Source: Rhodomicrobium lacus
GTDB taxonomy: Bacteria; Pseudomonadota; Alphaproteobacteria; Rhizobiales; Rhodomicrobiaceae
Length of the DNA stretch: 64,000 nt
Reading direction: 5' to 3'
NCBI RefSeq assembly: GCF_003992725.1
Contig: NZ_RZNF01000002.1
Coordinates: forward strand, 62,001 to 126,000
A model generated the notes under the pieces. The model was not told the origin of the DNA, did no database searches, and saw only the letters and a program-made list of their open reading frames with translations. The position numbers were made by a program, and so were the translations under genes. This document shows positions 29,103 to 38,571 of the stretch, one piece after another. Each line of letters begins with the position of its first letter. Position 1 is the stretch's first letter.

Positions 29103-30512
29103 ATGTCTAACGCCAACGAAATCATCAAGAAACTGAAGGACGAAGACATCCGCTTCGTCGACCTGCGCTTCACCGACCCGCGTGGCAAGCTTCAGCACGT
29201 CACCATGGAAGCGAGCGAGATCAACGAAGACGCGTTCGCCGATGGCGTCATGTTCGACGGCTCCTCGATCGCCGGCTGGAAGGCCATCAACGAAAGCGAC
29301 ATGACGCTCGCTCTCGATCCCGAGACTGCCCACCTCGATCCGTTCTTCGCGCAGTCCACGCTCGCGATCTTCTGCGACGTTCTCGAACCGTCCACCGGCG
29401 AGCGCTATGAGCGCGACCCGCGCGGCATCGCTCGCAAGGCCGAAGCCTATCTGAAGCAGACGGGCATCGGCGACACCGCCTATTTCGGCCCGGAAGCCGA
29501 ATTCTTCATTTTCGACGACGTTCGCTTTTCCGCCGATCCCTACAACACCGGCTTCCGCCTCGATTCGAGCGAGCTGCCGACCAACACCGGCACGGAATAT
29601 GAGATCGGCAACCTCGGGCACCGTCCGCGCACGAAGGGCGGCTACTTCCCGGTTCCCCCGATCGACAGCGCTCAGGACATCCGCTCCGAGATGCTTTCGA
29701 CCATCGCCGCGATGGGTGTCGCGACCGAGAAGCATCACCACGAAGTGGCTGCCGCTCAGCACGAACTCGGCATCAAGTTCGGCACGCTGACGCGCACCGC
29801 CGACGCGATGCAGATCTACAAGTACGCGATCCACAACGTCGCCCAGTCCTACGGCAAGACGGCCACCTTCATGCCGAAGCCGGTGTTCGGCGATAACGGC
29901 TCGGGCATGCACGTTCACCAGTCGATCTGGAAGAACGGTGAACCCGTGTTCGCTGGCAACGAATATGCCGATCTCTCCGAGACCGCGCTGTTCTACATCG
30001 GCGGCGTTCTGAAGCACGCCAAGGCGCTGAACGCGTTCACCAACCCGACGACGAACTCCTACAAGCGTCTGGTTCCGGGCTATGAGGCTCCGGTGCTTCG
30101 CGCTTACTCGTCGCGCAACCGTTCGGCTTCGGCCCGTATTCCGATCGTGTCGAGCCCCAAGGGCAAGCGCGTCGAAATCCGCTTCCCCGATCCGTCGGCG
30201 AACCCCTATCTTGCCTTTGCTGCGCTGCTGCTCGCAGGTCTCGACGGCATCATCAACCGCATCCACCCCGGCTCGGCCATCGACAAGAACCTCTACGACC
30301 TGCCGGAAGCGGAACTGCGCGAAATCCCGACCGTGTCGGGCTCGCTTCGCGAAGCCATCGATTCGCTCAACGCGGACCGCACCTTCCTCAAGCAGGGCGG
30401 CGTCTTCACGGACGACCAGATCGACTCCTACATCGCGCTGAAGGAAGAGGAAATCGACCGCCTTCGCCTGACGCCGCATCCGGTCGAGTTCGACCTGTAT
30501 TACTCGGTCTAG
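29103..30512 (+). CDS. glnA: Glutamine synthetase type I
   Basis: 469 residues, the usual GSI length. Beta-grasp N-terminus ([16 protein letters not shown]), active-site segments [37 protein letters not shown] ([12 protein letters not shown]), [13 protein letters not shown] (ATP/glutamate site) and RSASARIP. The adenylylation site is Tyr398 in NLYDLPEAE, so activity should be tuned by GlnE under PII control. Forms a cytoplasmic dodecamer making glutamine from glutamate and ammonia. Ends at a strong terminator. Confidence 0.99.
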   Translation: MSNANEIIKKLKDEDIRFVDLRFTDPRGKLQHVTMEASEINEDAFADGVMFDGSSIAGWKAINESDMTLALDPETAHLDPFFAQSTLAIFCDVLEPSTGERYERDPRGIARKAEAYLKQTGIGDTAYFGPEAEFFIFDDVRFSADPYNTGFRLDSSELPTNTGTEYEIGNLGHRPRTKGGYFPVPPIDSAQDIRSEMLSTIAAMGVATEKHHHEVAAAQHELGIKFGTLTRTADAMQIYKYAIHNVAQSYGKTATFMPKPVFGDNGSGMHVHQSIWKNGEPVFAGNEYADLSETALFYIGGVLKHAKALNAFTNPTTNSYKRLVPGYEAPVLRAYSSRNRSASARIPIVSSPKGKRVEIRFPDPSANPYLAFAALLLAGLDGIINRIHPGSAIDKNLYDLPEAELREIPTVSGSLREAIDSLNADRTFLKQGGVFTDDQIDSYIALKEEEIDRLRLTPHPVEFDLYYSV

Positions 30513-30561
30513 GCGCGACCTTCGCGGCGCCGTGCGCCGCGCATCGTAGCCGCAGAACACG

Positions 30562-30588
30562 AAGGCCGGGAGCGATCCCGGCCTTTTT
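30562..30588 (+). terminator. Rho-independent terminator after glnA
   Basis: Perfect 10-bp stem AAGGCCGGGA / TCCCGGCCTT with GCGA tetraloop, followed by TTT; 50 bp past the glnA stop. Confidence 0.88.
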
Positions 30589-30885
30589 CGTTGGGCTCGA
30601 TTGTGCCGCGACTCTTCGGTCGGCAGCGGAGAGGCAAGACGCGCGGACGGTTCCAGTGTTCGGCATGCCCGACCGCGCGGAGGGCGCGTGTCGTTGCGGC
30701 AAGCTCGTCGGAGCGCAGACGAAAGTCGCCTCGGCTTCGGTCGGTGGCCGCGAGCCTTGGCGCTCGTTGGCCAGTTGAGCTGCTTCGTGGGGACATGGTC
30801 GCGCCACATGGCGCTTCAGGCGGTGCAGGCTTGGGGATCGGTAAGCGTGTGCAAGAGCGCAACGCTTCGCGCGTTCGCTTGCGTC
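30589..30885. other. Intergenic tail between convergent glnA and UPF0262 genes
   Basis: About 300 bp downstream of the glnA terminator and beyond the stop of the minus-strand UPF0262 gene. Several overlapping GC-rich frames run through it on both strands, but none has a recognisable product or start signal. Confidence 0.4.
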
Positions 30886-31380
30886 TCAGCCGCGCCAGTG
30901 CAGCGCGCAGAGCAGCGTGAACAGCCGCCGCGACGTTGGCGAGTCCATTCGGACCTTGCCTTCGAGCCGCTCCTGCAAGAGCTTGCTGCCGTCGTCGTGC
31001 AGCGCGCGGCGCGCCATGTCGAGCGCCTCTATGCGGCTGGGCGGTGCGGTCTTGATGGCCTCGAAATAGCTCTCGCAAATCAGGAAATAGTCCTTCACCA
31101 GTCTGCGGAACGGATTCAGCGACAGGATGAAGGTGGCGTCGGCTTCGGCGGCGCCGTTCGTCCGCACCGCGATGACGAGCTTCTGCTCTATCATCGCGAT
31201 GTCGAGCTTGTACGGCCCTCGCGGTCCGGCAAGGAGTTCGAAGGTGTTCTCTTCCAAGAGGTCGAAGATCGCGACGCGGCGCTCGTGCTCGATTTCGAGC
31301 GCATTCGCGCCCATCGAAGCCTCATCGATGTTGACTTCGATCAGCCGCGCCGAAGGGTCTGCCTTAGTTCGCTCCGGCAT
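30886..31380 (-). CDS. UPF0262 family protein
   Basis: 164 residues matching the alphaproteobacterial UPF0262 family: RLIEVNIDEASMGANALEIEHERRVAIFDLLEENTFEL, GPYKLDIAMIEQKLVIAVR, LNPFRRLVKDYFLICESYFEAIK and SPTSRRLFTLLCALHWRG. It is likely cytoplasmic and has no known biochemical role. It begins 9 bp after hisD, in the conserved murA-DUF2948-hisD-UPF0262 order of Rhizobiales, suggesting a housekeeping role. Confidence 0.93.
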   Translation of the reverse strand: MPERTKADPSARLIEVNIDEASMGANALEIEHERRVAIFDLLEENTFELLAGPRGPYKLDIAMIEQKLVIAVRTNGAAEADATFILSLNPFRRLVKDYFLICESYFEAIKTAPPSRIEALDMARRALHDDGSKLLQERLEGKVRMDSPTSRRLFTLLCALHWRG

Positions 31381-31389
31381 GGCCGTGCC

Positions 31390-32691
31390 TCAATCCGATC
31401 CGTTTGTTCTGACGGCAACAGACTGACGATGGCCGAACAGCCCCTCGGCCTCGGCCAAAGTCATCGTGGGGGCGGCCAGCACGCCAAGGCTTTCCCGGCT
31501 CAGCTTCAACAGCGACGTGCGCTTCATGTAGTCGAGTACGCCCAGTCCCGATGAAAACCTCGCAGCGCGCGACGTCGGCAGCACGTGGTTTGACCCGCCG
31601 ACGTAATCGCCCACCGCCTCGGGCGTGAAATGGCCGATAAAGATTGCGCCGGCGTTGCGGATCGCGGGCAGCATGGCTTCCGCCTCGTCGCAGGCAAGCT
31701 CCAGATGCTCGGGCGCGAGCGCATTCACAAGCGGCGGCGCTTCTTTCAGCAGGTCGGACACCAGCAGTACGGCACCATGGTCGGCCCAGCTCCTGGCCGC
31801 GATCGCGCCGCGCGGCATGACGCCAAGCTGCGTGTCTACGGCCTTCGCGGTCGCTTCGGCGAGGGCGGGAGAGTCCGTGATGAGGATCGATTGCGCCGCT
31901 TCGTCATGCTCCGCCTGCGCGAGCAGATCGGCCGCGAGCCAGGCGGGATCGGCCTTGGCATCCGCAACGGCGACGACTTCCGACGGCCCGGCGATCATGT
32001 CGATGCCGACGATGCCGAATACCTGCCGTTTGGCTTCGGCCACATACGCGTTGCCGGGACCGATGATCTTGACCACCGGCTTGATTGTTTCGGTGCCGTA
32101 GGCGAGCGCTGCCACCGCCTGCGCGCCGCCGATGCGGTACACTTCGCGAATGCCAGCGAGATGGGCGGCGGCGAGCACGGCGGGGTTCACTTCACCCCTT
32201 GGCGTCGGCACCACCATCACGAGGCGCGGCACGCCCGCCACCTTCGCCGGCACGGCATTCATCAGGACCGAACTCGGATAGCTTGCCTTGCCGCCCGGCA
32301 CGTAGAGGCCGACCGAGTCGAGCGGCGTCCAGCGGTGCCCCAACTCCGCGCCGATGGCGTCGGCATAGCGGTCGTCGGCGGGGATCTGGCGGCGGTGATG
32401 CTTCTCGATGCGCTCGTATGCGGTCTGAAGTGCGGCCTTGAGATCGGACGCGAGGCCGTTCCAGGCCGCCTCAAGCTCTTCCGGTGCGATGGCAAGGCCG
32501 GTATGGGCGATGTTCACATGATCGAAGCGCTCGGTAAACGCGACGAGCGCCGCGTCGCCTCGGTCGCGCACCGCAGCGACGATGGAGCGAACCGCATCCT
32601 GCACATCATGCGGCTGGTCGCGCCGTCCCTGCACAAGGGCATCGAACCGCTGCTGAAAATCAGGTTCCGTCGAACGCAAGAAGAGTGTCAA
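31390..32691 (-). CDS. hisD: Histidinol dehydrogenase
   Basis: 433 residues. Conserved segments VGLYVPGGKASYPSSVLMNAVPAKVAGV, IIGPGNAYVAEAKRQVFG, DMIAGPSEVVAVAD, and LAQAEHDEAAQSILIT, whose Gln and His are zinc ligands; the C-terminal part has GAIFIGHFTPEAVGDYVGGSNHVLPTSRAARFSSGL. Performs the last two steps of histidine synthesis (histidinol to histidine, two NAD+). It lies away from other his genes, in the conserved murA block, 154 bp after the DUF2948 gene. Confidence 0.98.
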   Translation of the reverse strand: MTLFLRSTEPDFQQRFDALVQGRRDQPHDVQDAVRSIVAAVRDRGDAALVAFTERFDHVNIAHTGLAIAPEELEAAWNGLASDLKAALQTAYERIEKHHRRQIPADDRYADAIGAELGHRWTPLDSVGLYVPGGKASYPSSVLMNAVPAKVAGVPRLVMVVPTPRGEVNPAVLAAAHLAGIREVYRIGGAQAVAALAYGTETIKPVVKIIGPGNAYVAEAKRQVFGIVGIDMIAGPSEVVAVADAKADPAWLAADLLAQAEHDEAAQSILITDSPALAEATAKAVDTQLGVMPRGAIAARSWADHGAVLLVSDLLKEAPPLVNALAPEHLELACDEAEAMLPAIRNAGAIFIGHFTPEAVGDYVGGSNHVLPTSRAARFSSGLGVLDYMKRTSLLKLSRESLGVLAAPTMTLAEAEGLFGHRQSVAVRTNGSD

Positions 32692-32845
32692 GAAAGTCGT
32701 CCCGTCTCTTTCGAGCCCCCAGTCTGCGGGCGCTCACGATGTTGTTATCGATGTCGTTTGTTCGCCGTGTGGCGAAGCTCCATGCCCGGAAGGCTCGCGA
32801 CGATCCGATGGGGAATTGCCCAGGGATCGCCCCGGATGCGCCCGC

Positions 32846-33352
32846 CTAGCTCGAATCCCGCACCAACTCGGCGTTTGGTGCCCCAGGCTCGGCCTCGCCC
32901 AAGGCATGCTCAGGCTTTATAGCCGTTTTCCACGCTGCGCCAAGGTCGCGCATTTCAGCCTCGATGCACTCGACATGAAGACGAAGCGCGCCGCCTCCCG
33001 CGAAGTAAAGCGTTATAAATCCGCCCGGCGGCTCGGATTCTTCGTAGGTGACGGCAAGAAGCTCGGCGAATTCAGAAGGCGCGCCGGGGCGGATATTCAG
33101 CACCTGCGCGCGTTTGACGCGTTCGAAGCGGAGCGCGCAACGGCAGCGGTGGAGTGCGGCGAGATCGCCGTCGCTCTCGACTGCGGACAACCAGTCGAAG
33201 CGGTTCAGGATCGCGGCGAACCGGTGTTCTCCCGGCACATAGGCCATGTCCGCCATACGGATCACGGCGTCCTGCAGATGGGCGGAGATGATTTTCAGAT
33301 CGTCTTCGTCGAGGGCGATGAGCTTGAGGGGAGCTTTGGGTAAAGAGCCCAT
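32846..33352 (-). CDS. DUF2948 family protein
   Basis: 168 residues with the start set at the ATG at 33352 (MGSLPKAPLKLIALDEDDL); an upstream GTG in a palindrome gives 10 extra residues not typical of the family. Motifs LKLIALDEDDLKIISAHLQDAVIRMADMAYVP, RFAAILNRFDWL, LRFERVKRAQVLNIRPG, ITLYFAGGGALRLHVECIEAEMRDLG. A small conserved alphaproteobacterial protein of unknown function, between murA and hisD and 30 bp from murA, so probably co-transcribed. Confidence 0.9.
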   Translation of the reverse strand: MGSLPKAPLKLIALDEDDLKIISAHLQDAVIRMADMAYVPGEHRFAAILNRFDWLSAVESDGDLAALHRCRCALRFERVKRAQVLNIRPGAPSEFAELLAVTYEESEPPGGFITLYFAGGGALRLHVECIEAEMRDLGAAWKTAIKPEHALGEAEPGAPNAELVRDSS

Positions 33353-33367
33353 GACACGGAGCCTCGC

Positions 33368-33385
33368 TGAGTGAAATTTCACTCA
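33368..33385. repeat. Perfect 18-bp palindrome overlapping the murA stop
   Basis: TGAGTGAAATTTCACTCA is its own reverse complement. It covers the murA stop codon and sits 15 bp upstream of the DUF2948 start. It could be a transcription-factor operator or an artefact of a short intergenic spacer; it has no loop, so it is not a terminator hairpin. Confidence 0.7.
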
Positions 33386-34672
33386 TGAATGAAGGCGTTC
33401 GATCTCCGCTCCGCAAGACCCAAGTTTCTCTTCGAGGCGTTCAAAACCGCGATCGAGGTGATAGACGCGGTTTACCATCGTCTCGCCTTCGGCCATCAGG
33501 CCCGCGATCACGAGCGATACCGACGCGCGAAGGTCCGTCGCCATGACTTCCGCGCCGTGCAGTCGCGGCACGCCCTTGACCCGCGCCATCTCACCCTTCA
33601 CCTCGATGTCCGCGCCGAGGCGCGTCAGTTCCGACACATGCATGAAGCGGTTTTCGAAAATCGTCTCGCGGATCTCCGAAATGCCTTCCGCCCGGCACAT
33701 CAGTGCCATGAGCTGCGCCTGCAGATCGGTCGGGAAGCCGGGAAAGGGTTCCGTCTCGACGCTCACGGGGCGAAGGGCGGCACCGTTGCGTGATACGCGA
33801 ATGCCGCGGTTCGTTTCGGTGATCTCGACGCCCGCGCCGCGGAGCAAATCGAGCACGCCAGGCAGAAGATCGCCGCGCGCGCCTTCGAGCGTGACGTCGC
33901 CGCCAGCAGCCGCGACCGCCATGGCGTAAGTGCCGGTCTCGATGCGGTCTGGAAGAACGGTGTGCGTCGCGCCTTCGAGTTCGTCGACGCCCTGAATATG
34001 AATGGTCGGCGTGCCCGCGCCCTCGATCTTCGCGCCCATCTTGGACAGGCAGGCCGCGACGTCGACCACCTCCGGCTCGCAGGCCGCATTTTCGATCACG
34101 ACTTCGCCCTTCGCGAGCGTCGCCGCCATCAGCACATTGTGCGTCGCGCCCACGGACACTTTCGCGAAGCGCACGACGCCGCCCTTGAGGCCGCCGGGCG
34201 CGCTTGCCACCACATAGCCGCCATCGAGCTTGATATCGGCGCCAAGCGCCTGAAGGCCGGTCAGATGCAGATCGACGGGGCGCGTGCCGATGGCGCATCC
34301 GCCCGGCAGCGAGACGCGCGCCTTGCCCTCGCGGGCGAGCAGCGGCCCGAGCACCCAGAAGCTTGCGCGCATGCGGCGCACCATGTCGTAGGGCGCGGTC
34401 GTGTCGACGATGTCTCGCGCCGTGAAATGGATCGTGTCGCCCTGATGGGCATGGCCGTTCGCGCGTTTGCCGTCGAAAGCCGCGTCGGTGCCGTGGTTGC
34501 GAAGAATGCGGATGAGAAGGCTGACGTCAGCGAGGTTCGGCACGTTCTTCAGCGTGACCGTCTCGGGCGTGAGCAGGCTCGCGATCATCAGCGGCAATGC
34601 CGCGTTTTTCGCGCCGCTGATCGGGATGGTTCCGTTCAGGTGCCGTCCGCCGACTATGCGAATTCTATCCAT
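33383..34672 (-). CDS. murA: UDP-N-acetylglucosamine 1-carboxyvinyltransferase
   Basis: 429 residues from ATG 34672 ([27 protein letters not shown]). Lys22 and Asn23 of SGAKNAAL, the catalytic Cys126 in [14 protein letters not shown] (the fosfomycin target, so it should be fosfomycin-sensitive at this site), and [29 protein letters not shown]. First committed step of peptidoglycan synthesis. Upstream in-frame extension is not supported by homology. Followed closely by DUF2948 and hisD. Confidence 0.98.
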   Translation of the reverse strand: MDRIRIVGGRHLNGTIPISGAKNAALPLMIASLLTPETVTLKNVPNLADVSLLIRILRNHGTDAAFDGKRANGHAHQGDTIHFTARDIVDTTAPYDMVRRMRASFWVLGPLLAREGKARVSLPGGCAIGTRPVDLHLTGLQALGADIKLDGGYVVASAPGGLKGGVVRFAKVSVGATHNVLMAATLAKGEVVIENAACEPEVVDVAACLSKMGAKIEGAGTPTIHIQGVDELEGATHTVLPDRIETGTYAMAVAAAGGDVTLEGARGDLLPGVLDLLRGAGVEITETNRGIRVSRNGAALRPVSVETEPFPGFPTDLQAQLMALMCRAEGISEIRETIFENRFMHVSELTRLGADIEVKGEMARVKGVPRLHGAEVMATDLRASVSLVIAGLMAEGETMVNRVYHLDRGFERLEEKLGSCGAEIERLHS

Positions 34673-34772
34673 GATGCCTGTCGGTTGAGTGATGATGCCG
34701 TTTGCCCGGAAAAAGCGGCGTAAGCGCGGCACGCTAAACGAGCGCTGCTCCCCTAGCAAGCCGGTATAGCCC

Positions 34773-34931
34773 TTAATCCGTGTCGGGGCCTTCCCCCGAA
34801 GTAGTCTGTTTCGTGTCTTTTCGCCGGGCGATATTGCGACGCAGGGCGACAGCGAGACGCTTTTTCTTCTCCGCATCGCGCGAAATCTTTGCGTCGGGCT
34901 TCGCACCCGCCGGGTTTTTCTCCTTCGCCAT
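34773..34931 (-). CDS. Small basic conserved protein (52 residues)
   Basis: Reads [19 protein letters not shown] followed by a Lys/Arg-rich helix [20 protein letters not shown] and a polar tail ending in GPDTD. It has an own start with GAAGACATG context and lies 101 bp upstream of murA in the same direction. Small proteins with a KRLA.ALR.N..RRK pattern precede murA in related genomes (recalled, not checked). It may bind nucleic acid or be a ribosome-associated protein; function unknown. Confidence 0.55.
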   Translation of the reverse strand: MAKEKNPAGAKPDAKISRDAEKKKRLAVALRRNIARRKDTKQTTSGEGPDTD

Positions 34932-35056
34932 GTCTTCTTGCAACCCAGTCATGATGGTAGGGGCACGATTCTAAGAAAGTTCTAGCGCGATCGATCAACA
35001 GCGGCCAGTGCTGACGGAACGCTAACATATCCGAGTCTTTTCGCGGCAGTTCTTCC

Positions 35057-36664
35057 TTAAAGCCGGGCGACGCCGAAAGCGTTCGGGCGAAGGGTGCGCG
35101 CATCGGCTTCGGCGGCGAGCGACAGGCACAGCGAAAGCACGGCGCGCGTGTCGCGGGGGTCGATGATGCCGTCGTCCCATAGCCGCGCGGTGGCATAAAG
35201 CGCGGTCGATTCGCGGTCGAGCTGGGCCTCGATGGCCTGCGCCATTTGCTTCAGAACAGGCTCGTTCACGCCGCCCGCCTTCTCGAACTTGGCGCGTGTA
35301 ATGATTTCCATCACCTTCGCCGCTTGTGGTCCGCCCATCACGGCAACGCGCGCGTTCGGCCAGGAAAAGATGAAGCGCGGATCGAAGCCGCGCCCGCACA
35401 TGCCGTAATTTCCCGCGCCGTATGAGCCGCCGACGAGGATCGTGAATTTAGGCACGCGCGCGTTGGCGACCGCCTGGATCATCTTCGAGCCGTGCTTGAT
35501 CGCACCGCCGCGCTCGGCCGTGCTGCCGACCATGTAGCCCGTGGTGTTTTGCAGGAAGACGAGCGGCGTGCCGGTCTGGTCGCACGCTTGCATGAACTGC
35601 GCGGCCTTGGTCGAGCCGTCCGGCTGGATCGCGCCGTTGTTGCCGAGGATGCCGATCTCGAAACCGCTGATTGTCGCGAAGCCGCAGACCATTTCCGCGC
35701 CGTAGTCGCGTTTGAAATCGAGGAAGTCGGAACCGTCCACGATGCGGGCGATGATCTCGCGCACGTCGTAAGGCTCGCGCTCCGACACGGGCACGAGTCC
35801 GAGGATGTCTTCGGTTTCGTATAGGGGAGGGGCGGCGTTGGCGCGGGCGGGCACGCGGTCCCATTTCAGCTTTGCAAGAAGATCGCGGGCGAGCTGGATG
35901 GCATGGGCGTCGTCGCGCGCCACGAATTCGCCGAGCCCGGTCACGCTTGCATGCAGGTCGGTCCCGCCGAGCGCTTCGTCGGTGGTGTCTTCGCCGATGG
36001 CAGCCTTCACGAGCGGCGGCCCCGCGAGGAAGATCTTGCTGCGGTCCCGCACGAGGATCACGTAATCGGAGAGACCGGGGAGATAGGCACCGCCCGCCGT
36101 GGACGATCCGTGCACCACCGCGACCTGCGGAATGCCCGCCGCCGAAAGCCGCGCCTGATTGGCAAAGCTGCGCCCGCCTTCCACGAACATCTCGGCCTGA
36201 TAGAGGAGGTTCGCGCCGCCCGATTCGACCAGATAGATCAGCGGAAGCTTGTTTTCGAGCGCGATCTCCTGCGCGCGCAGCGCCTTGCGCAGGCCCATGG
36301 GCGAGACGGTGCCGCCCTTGATCGCGGAATCGCTCGCCGAGACGAGCACGCGCTTGCCCGACACGACGCCGATGCCAATGACGCTGCCGCCGCCCATCGC
36401 ACGCGCCTCGCCGTCGTCGTCATGCATGCCGAGCCCCGCGAGCGTCGACAGTTCGAGGAACGGCGTGCCCGGATCGAGAAGCCGCGTCACACGCTCGCGC
36501 GGCAGAAGCTGACCGCGCGCGGCGAACTTGTCGGCGGCCTTCGCGGAATGCGCGATGACAGCGCGTTCGGCGGCGCGAAATGCCTCCACCTTCGCCAGCA
36601 TCGCCGCCGCGTTCGCTCTGAAGGCATCGGAGTCGGGCGCGATTTTCGAGGGCAGCGGCGGCAT
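35057..36664 (-). CDS. Biotin-dependent acyl-CoA carboxylase, carboxyltransferase (beta) subunit
   Basis: 535 residues from ATG 36664. Carboxyltransferase halves: the acyl-CoA side (ARGQLLPRERVTRLLDPGTPFLELS, LVESGGANLLYQAEMF, GSSTAGGAYLPGLSDYVI) and the biotin side (RDYGAEMVCGFATISGFEIGILGNNGAI, FLQNTTGYMVGSTAERGG, KFTILVGGSYGAGNYGMCGR). Closest to methylcrotonyl-/geranyl-CoA carboxylase beta subunits (MccB/LiuB/AtuC). The partner biotin carboxylase/BCCP subunit is not in the window. It overlaps the SDR gene upstream by 1 bp (ATGA), so they are translated together. Substrate is probably a branched or beta-methyl enoyl-CoA. Confidence 0.88.
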   Translation of the reverse strand: MPPLPSKIAPDSDAFRANAAAMLAKVEAFRAAERAVIAHSAKAADKFAARGQLLPRERVTRLLDPGTPFLELSTLAGLGMHDDDGEARAMGGGSVIGIGVVSGKRVLVSASDSAIKGGTVSPMGLRKALRAQEIALENKLPLIYLVESGGANLLYQAEMFVEGGRSFANQARLSAAGIPQVAVVHGSSTAGGAYLPGLSDYVILVRDRSKIFLAGPPLVKAAIGEDTTDEALGGTDLHASVTGLGEFVARDDAHAIQLARDLLAKLKWDRVPARANAAPPLYETEDILGLVPVSEREPYDVREIIARIVDGSDFLDFKRDYGAEMVCGFATISGFEIGILGNNGAIQPDGSTKAAQFMQACDQTGTPLVFLQNTTGYMVGSTAERGGAIKHGSKMIQAVANARVPKFTILVGGSYGAGNYGMCGRGFDPRFIFSWPNARVAVMGGPQAAKVMEIITRAKFEKAGGVNEPVLKQMAQAIEAQLDRESTALYATARLWDDGIIDPRDTRAVLSLCLSLAAEADARTLRPNAFGVARL

Positions 36665-37551
36665 CAGCTTTCGTCCTTCGAGTCGAGCACCTTCGGCTTC
36701 GCGGCGCGGTGAAAGCCGTTGAATTCGGGGGAGGGCGGACTTGTTCCCATGTCGAACAGCGGGTTGCCGAGCGGCGCGCCGCCATCGATCTGGAGCGTTA
36801 CGCCGTTGATGAAGGCCGCGCCCTCCGACAGGAGGAAGCAGATCGCGGCCGAAACCTCCGCCTCGGTGCCGAGACGGCGCAGCGGCACGTGATTCTTGAG
36901 CTTCGGGATGATCGCCCTGACCGGGCCTTCGTAGCGGTCCATGCCCGAGGACGCGATCCAGCCCGGTGCGACGGCATTGACGCGCACGCCGGCGAAGCCC
37001 CATTCGAACGCCGCCGTCTTGGTCAGGTTCACCATGCCCGCCCGCGCCGCGCCCGAATGGCCCATGCCTGGCATGCCGTTCCACATGTCGGCGGCCATGT
37101 TCACGATCGCGCCGCCGTGCTCGCGCATCGTCTGCGTGAACACCTCGCGCATCATGAGAAAGCCGCCGGTGAGGTTTGTCGCGACGACGGCCTCGAAGCC
37201 TTTTTTCGGGATCGCCATCAACGGCGCGGGAAACTGTCCGCCCGCGTTATTGACGAGCCCGTGGATGCGCCCATGCCGCGCGACGATGCCGGAGACGAGC
37301 GCCTTCACGGCATCTTCGTCGCGGATATCGCAGACGGCGTGCTCCGCCGTGCCGCCGTCTTCGATAATCTCGGCGGCGGTGGCGGCGAGGCGATCCTCTT
37401 TGCGGCCCACGATAACCACCGTCGCGCCGAGGCTCGCCAGCTCATGCGCGGTGCAGCGCCCGATGCCGGTGCCCCCGCCCGTGACGGCGTGCACCTGTCC
37501 GGCGAACAGGCCGGGCCGGAAGATGCTGCGGTAGCTGCCTGCCTCGCTCAT
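36664..37551 (-). CDS. SDR oxidoreductase, PECR/2,4-dienoyl-CoA reductase-like
   Basis: 295 residues. NAD(P)-binding VTGGGTGIGRCTAHELASLG (23-42), NNAGGQFPAPL, and GGAPLGNP end. The classical catalytic Tyr-x3-Lys is missing: the region reads GHSGAARAGMVNLTKTAAFEW, as in peroxisomal trans-2-enoyl-CoA reductase and related dienoyl-CoA reductases, which lack the usual tyrosine at that position. It should therefore reduce an enoyl-CoA or dienoyl-CoA. It is coupled to the carboxyltransferase gene; in acyclic-terpene (Atu) or leucine pathways such pairs act on the same acyl chain. A 16S or hydratase partner is not seen. Confidence 0.88.
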   Translation of the reverse strand: MSEAGSYRSIFRPGLFAGQVHAVTGGGTGIGRCTAHELASLGATVVIVGRKEDRLAATAAEIIEDGGTAEHAVCDIRDEDAVKALVSGIVARHGRIHGLVNNAGGQFPAPLMAIPKKGFEAVVATNLTGGFLMMREVFTQTMREHGGAIVNMAADMWNGMPGMGHSGAARAGMVNLTKTAAFEWGFAGVRVNAVAPGWIASSGMDRYEGPVRAIIPKLKNHVPLRRLGTEAEVSAAICFLLSEGAAFINGVTLQIDGGAPLGNPLFDMGTSPPSPEFNGFHRAAKPKVLDSKDES

Positions 37552-37677
37552 GCGCTCCGTCCCCTGATATTTTTGTCAGGAAATCTATGCGCCAGCTGTG
37601 CACGCGTCAACGAACAAGCTTGCGCGAGCGTGAGCGAGGCCATTGAATGCCGAAGGCACATTATCGTTGAGGGAACG

Positions 37678-38457
37678 ATGTTGAAACGGTTGATTATGGT
37701 TTTGCTTTCACTGCCTTTGGCTACCGCGCTCGCGACAGCCGATCCAAGGGTTTCTGCGAAACGTTCGGGCGACGCTGCCCAGCAGGCGATGGTGGGCAAG
37801 GATAGCATTGCTGTTATTTCCTACCTCGGAAATGAATACTCCGTGCGAACCATCGGTTTTCTGGCATTTGGGAACAAACGCGACACGGTTACGGTGAACT
37901 GGGATTTGGATGGCGTGGCGGCAGCACGCATCGCGCAGTCGCTAAAGGCGCAATATGCTGTCGTTCCGGTCAAGCTTTCTGCACAGGGCATATCCGCACT
38001 GAAGGCGGCTCCCGCGTCGCTTTTCGGCATTGGAGAAGAGAGCAGGGCTGCGCATTTCTGTTCTGTGCTGAGGCGGGAAACTCAGGGAAAACCCTTCAGC
38101 TACTATGTGTTGATCGTGCCCTCTCAGTCCGACTATTCCAACACTAACCAGATCGTGCAGGGAATCGGTATCGTTTACCGGCAGGGAATCGACACGGGAT
38201 ACACCCATCTTCACGCGCTTTATCGTGTGGAGATTCTGGATGGAAATACTTGTAAAATTCTTCGCTCTGACGCCCCAAGAGGAGAAAGCGTGGGTTTCTC
38301 AGCCGTATTGCACGGGGCGACACGTGAAGTCGATCGTTCCTGGATGCCGGAACCTTCCGCCGTTTCGGCGGACGCTCGCCTCAAGGCAGCGACACGCGAG
38401 TTGCTGGAACAGAGCTTGTCTGCCTTGCTTCGAAAAATGTTCGCTTCCGCACAGTAG
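37678..38457 (+). CDS. Secreted hypothetical protein, atypical composition
   Basis: 259 residues from ATG 37678. Signal peptide MLKRLIMVLLSLPLATALATA. The rest has mixed alpha/beta pattern with two Cys (about 128 and 200) and no recognised domain: SIAVISYLGNEYSVRTIGFLAFGNKRD, YVLIVPSQSDYSN, THLHALYRVEILDG. The GC at third positions is clearly lower than in neighbours (many TTG, GTT, ATT, AAA codons), suggesting recent acquisition or a lineage-specific gene. Divergent from the SDR gene. Function not recognised. Confidence 0.6.
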   Translation: MLKRLIMVLLSLPLATALATADPRVSAKRSGDAAQQAMVGKDSIAVISYLGNEYSVRTIGFLAFGNKRDTVTVNWDLDGVAAARIAQSLKAQYAVVPVKLSAQGISALKAAPASLFGIGEESRAAHFCSVLRRETQGKPFSYYVLIVPSQSDYSNTNQIVQGIGIVYRQGIDTGYTHLHALYRVEILDGNTCKILRSDAPRGESVGFSAVLHGATREVDRSWMPEPSAVSADARLKAATRELLEQSLSALLRKMFASAQ

Positions 38458-38571
38458 CGTCTCTCTTGTCAGGTGCGCAAACGGCATTAGCCTGACGTAT
38501 ACGTCAACCGCCTCTTGTTAATGATAACCGGATGCGCTACCTTTCGGGCGGAAACGGACAAGGAGCGCATG

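Noticed and set aside
36665..37084. Upstream extension of the carboxyltransferase frame into the SDR gene
   Set aside because: The extra sequence is the SDR gene read in another frame; the carboxyltransferase starts at 36664.
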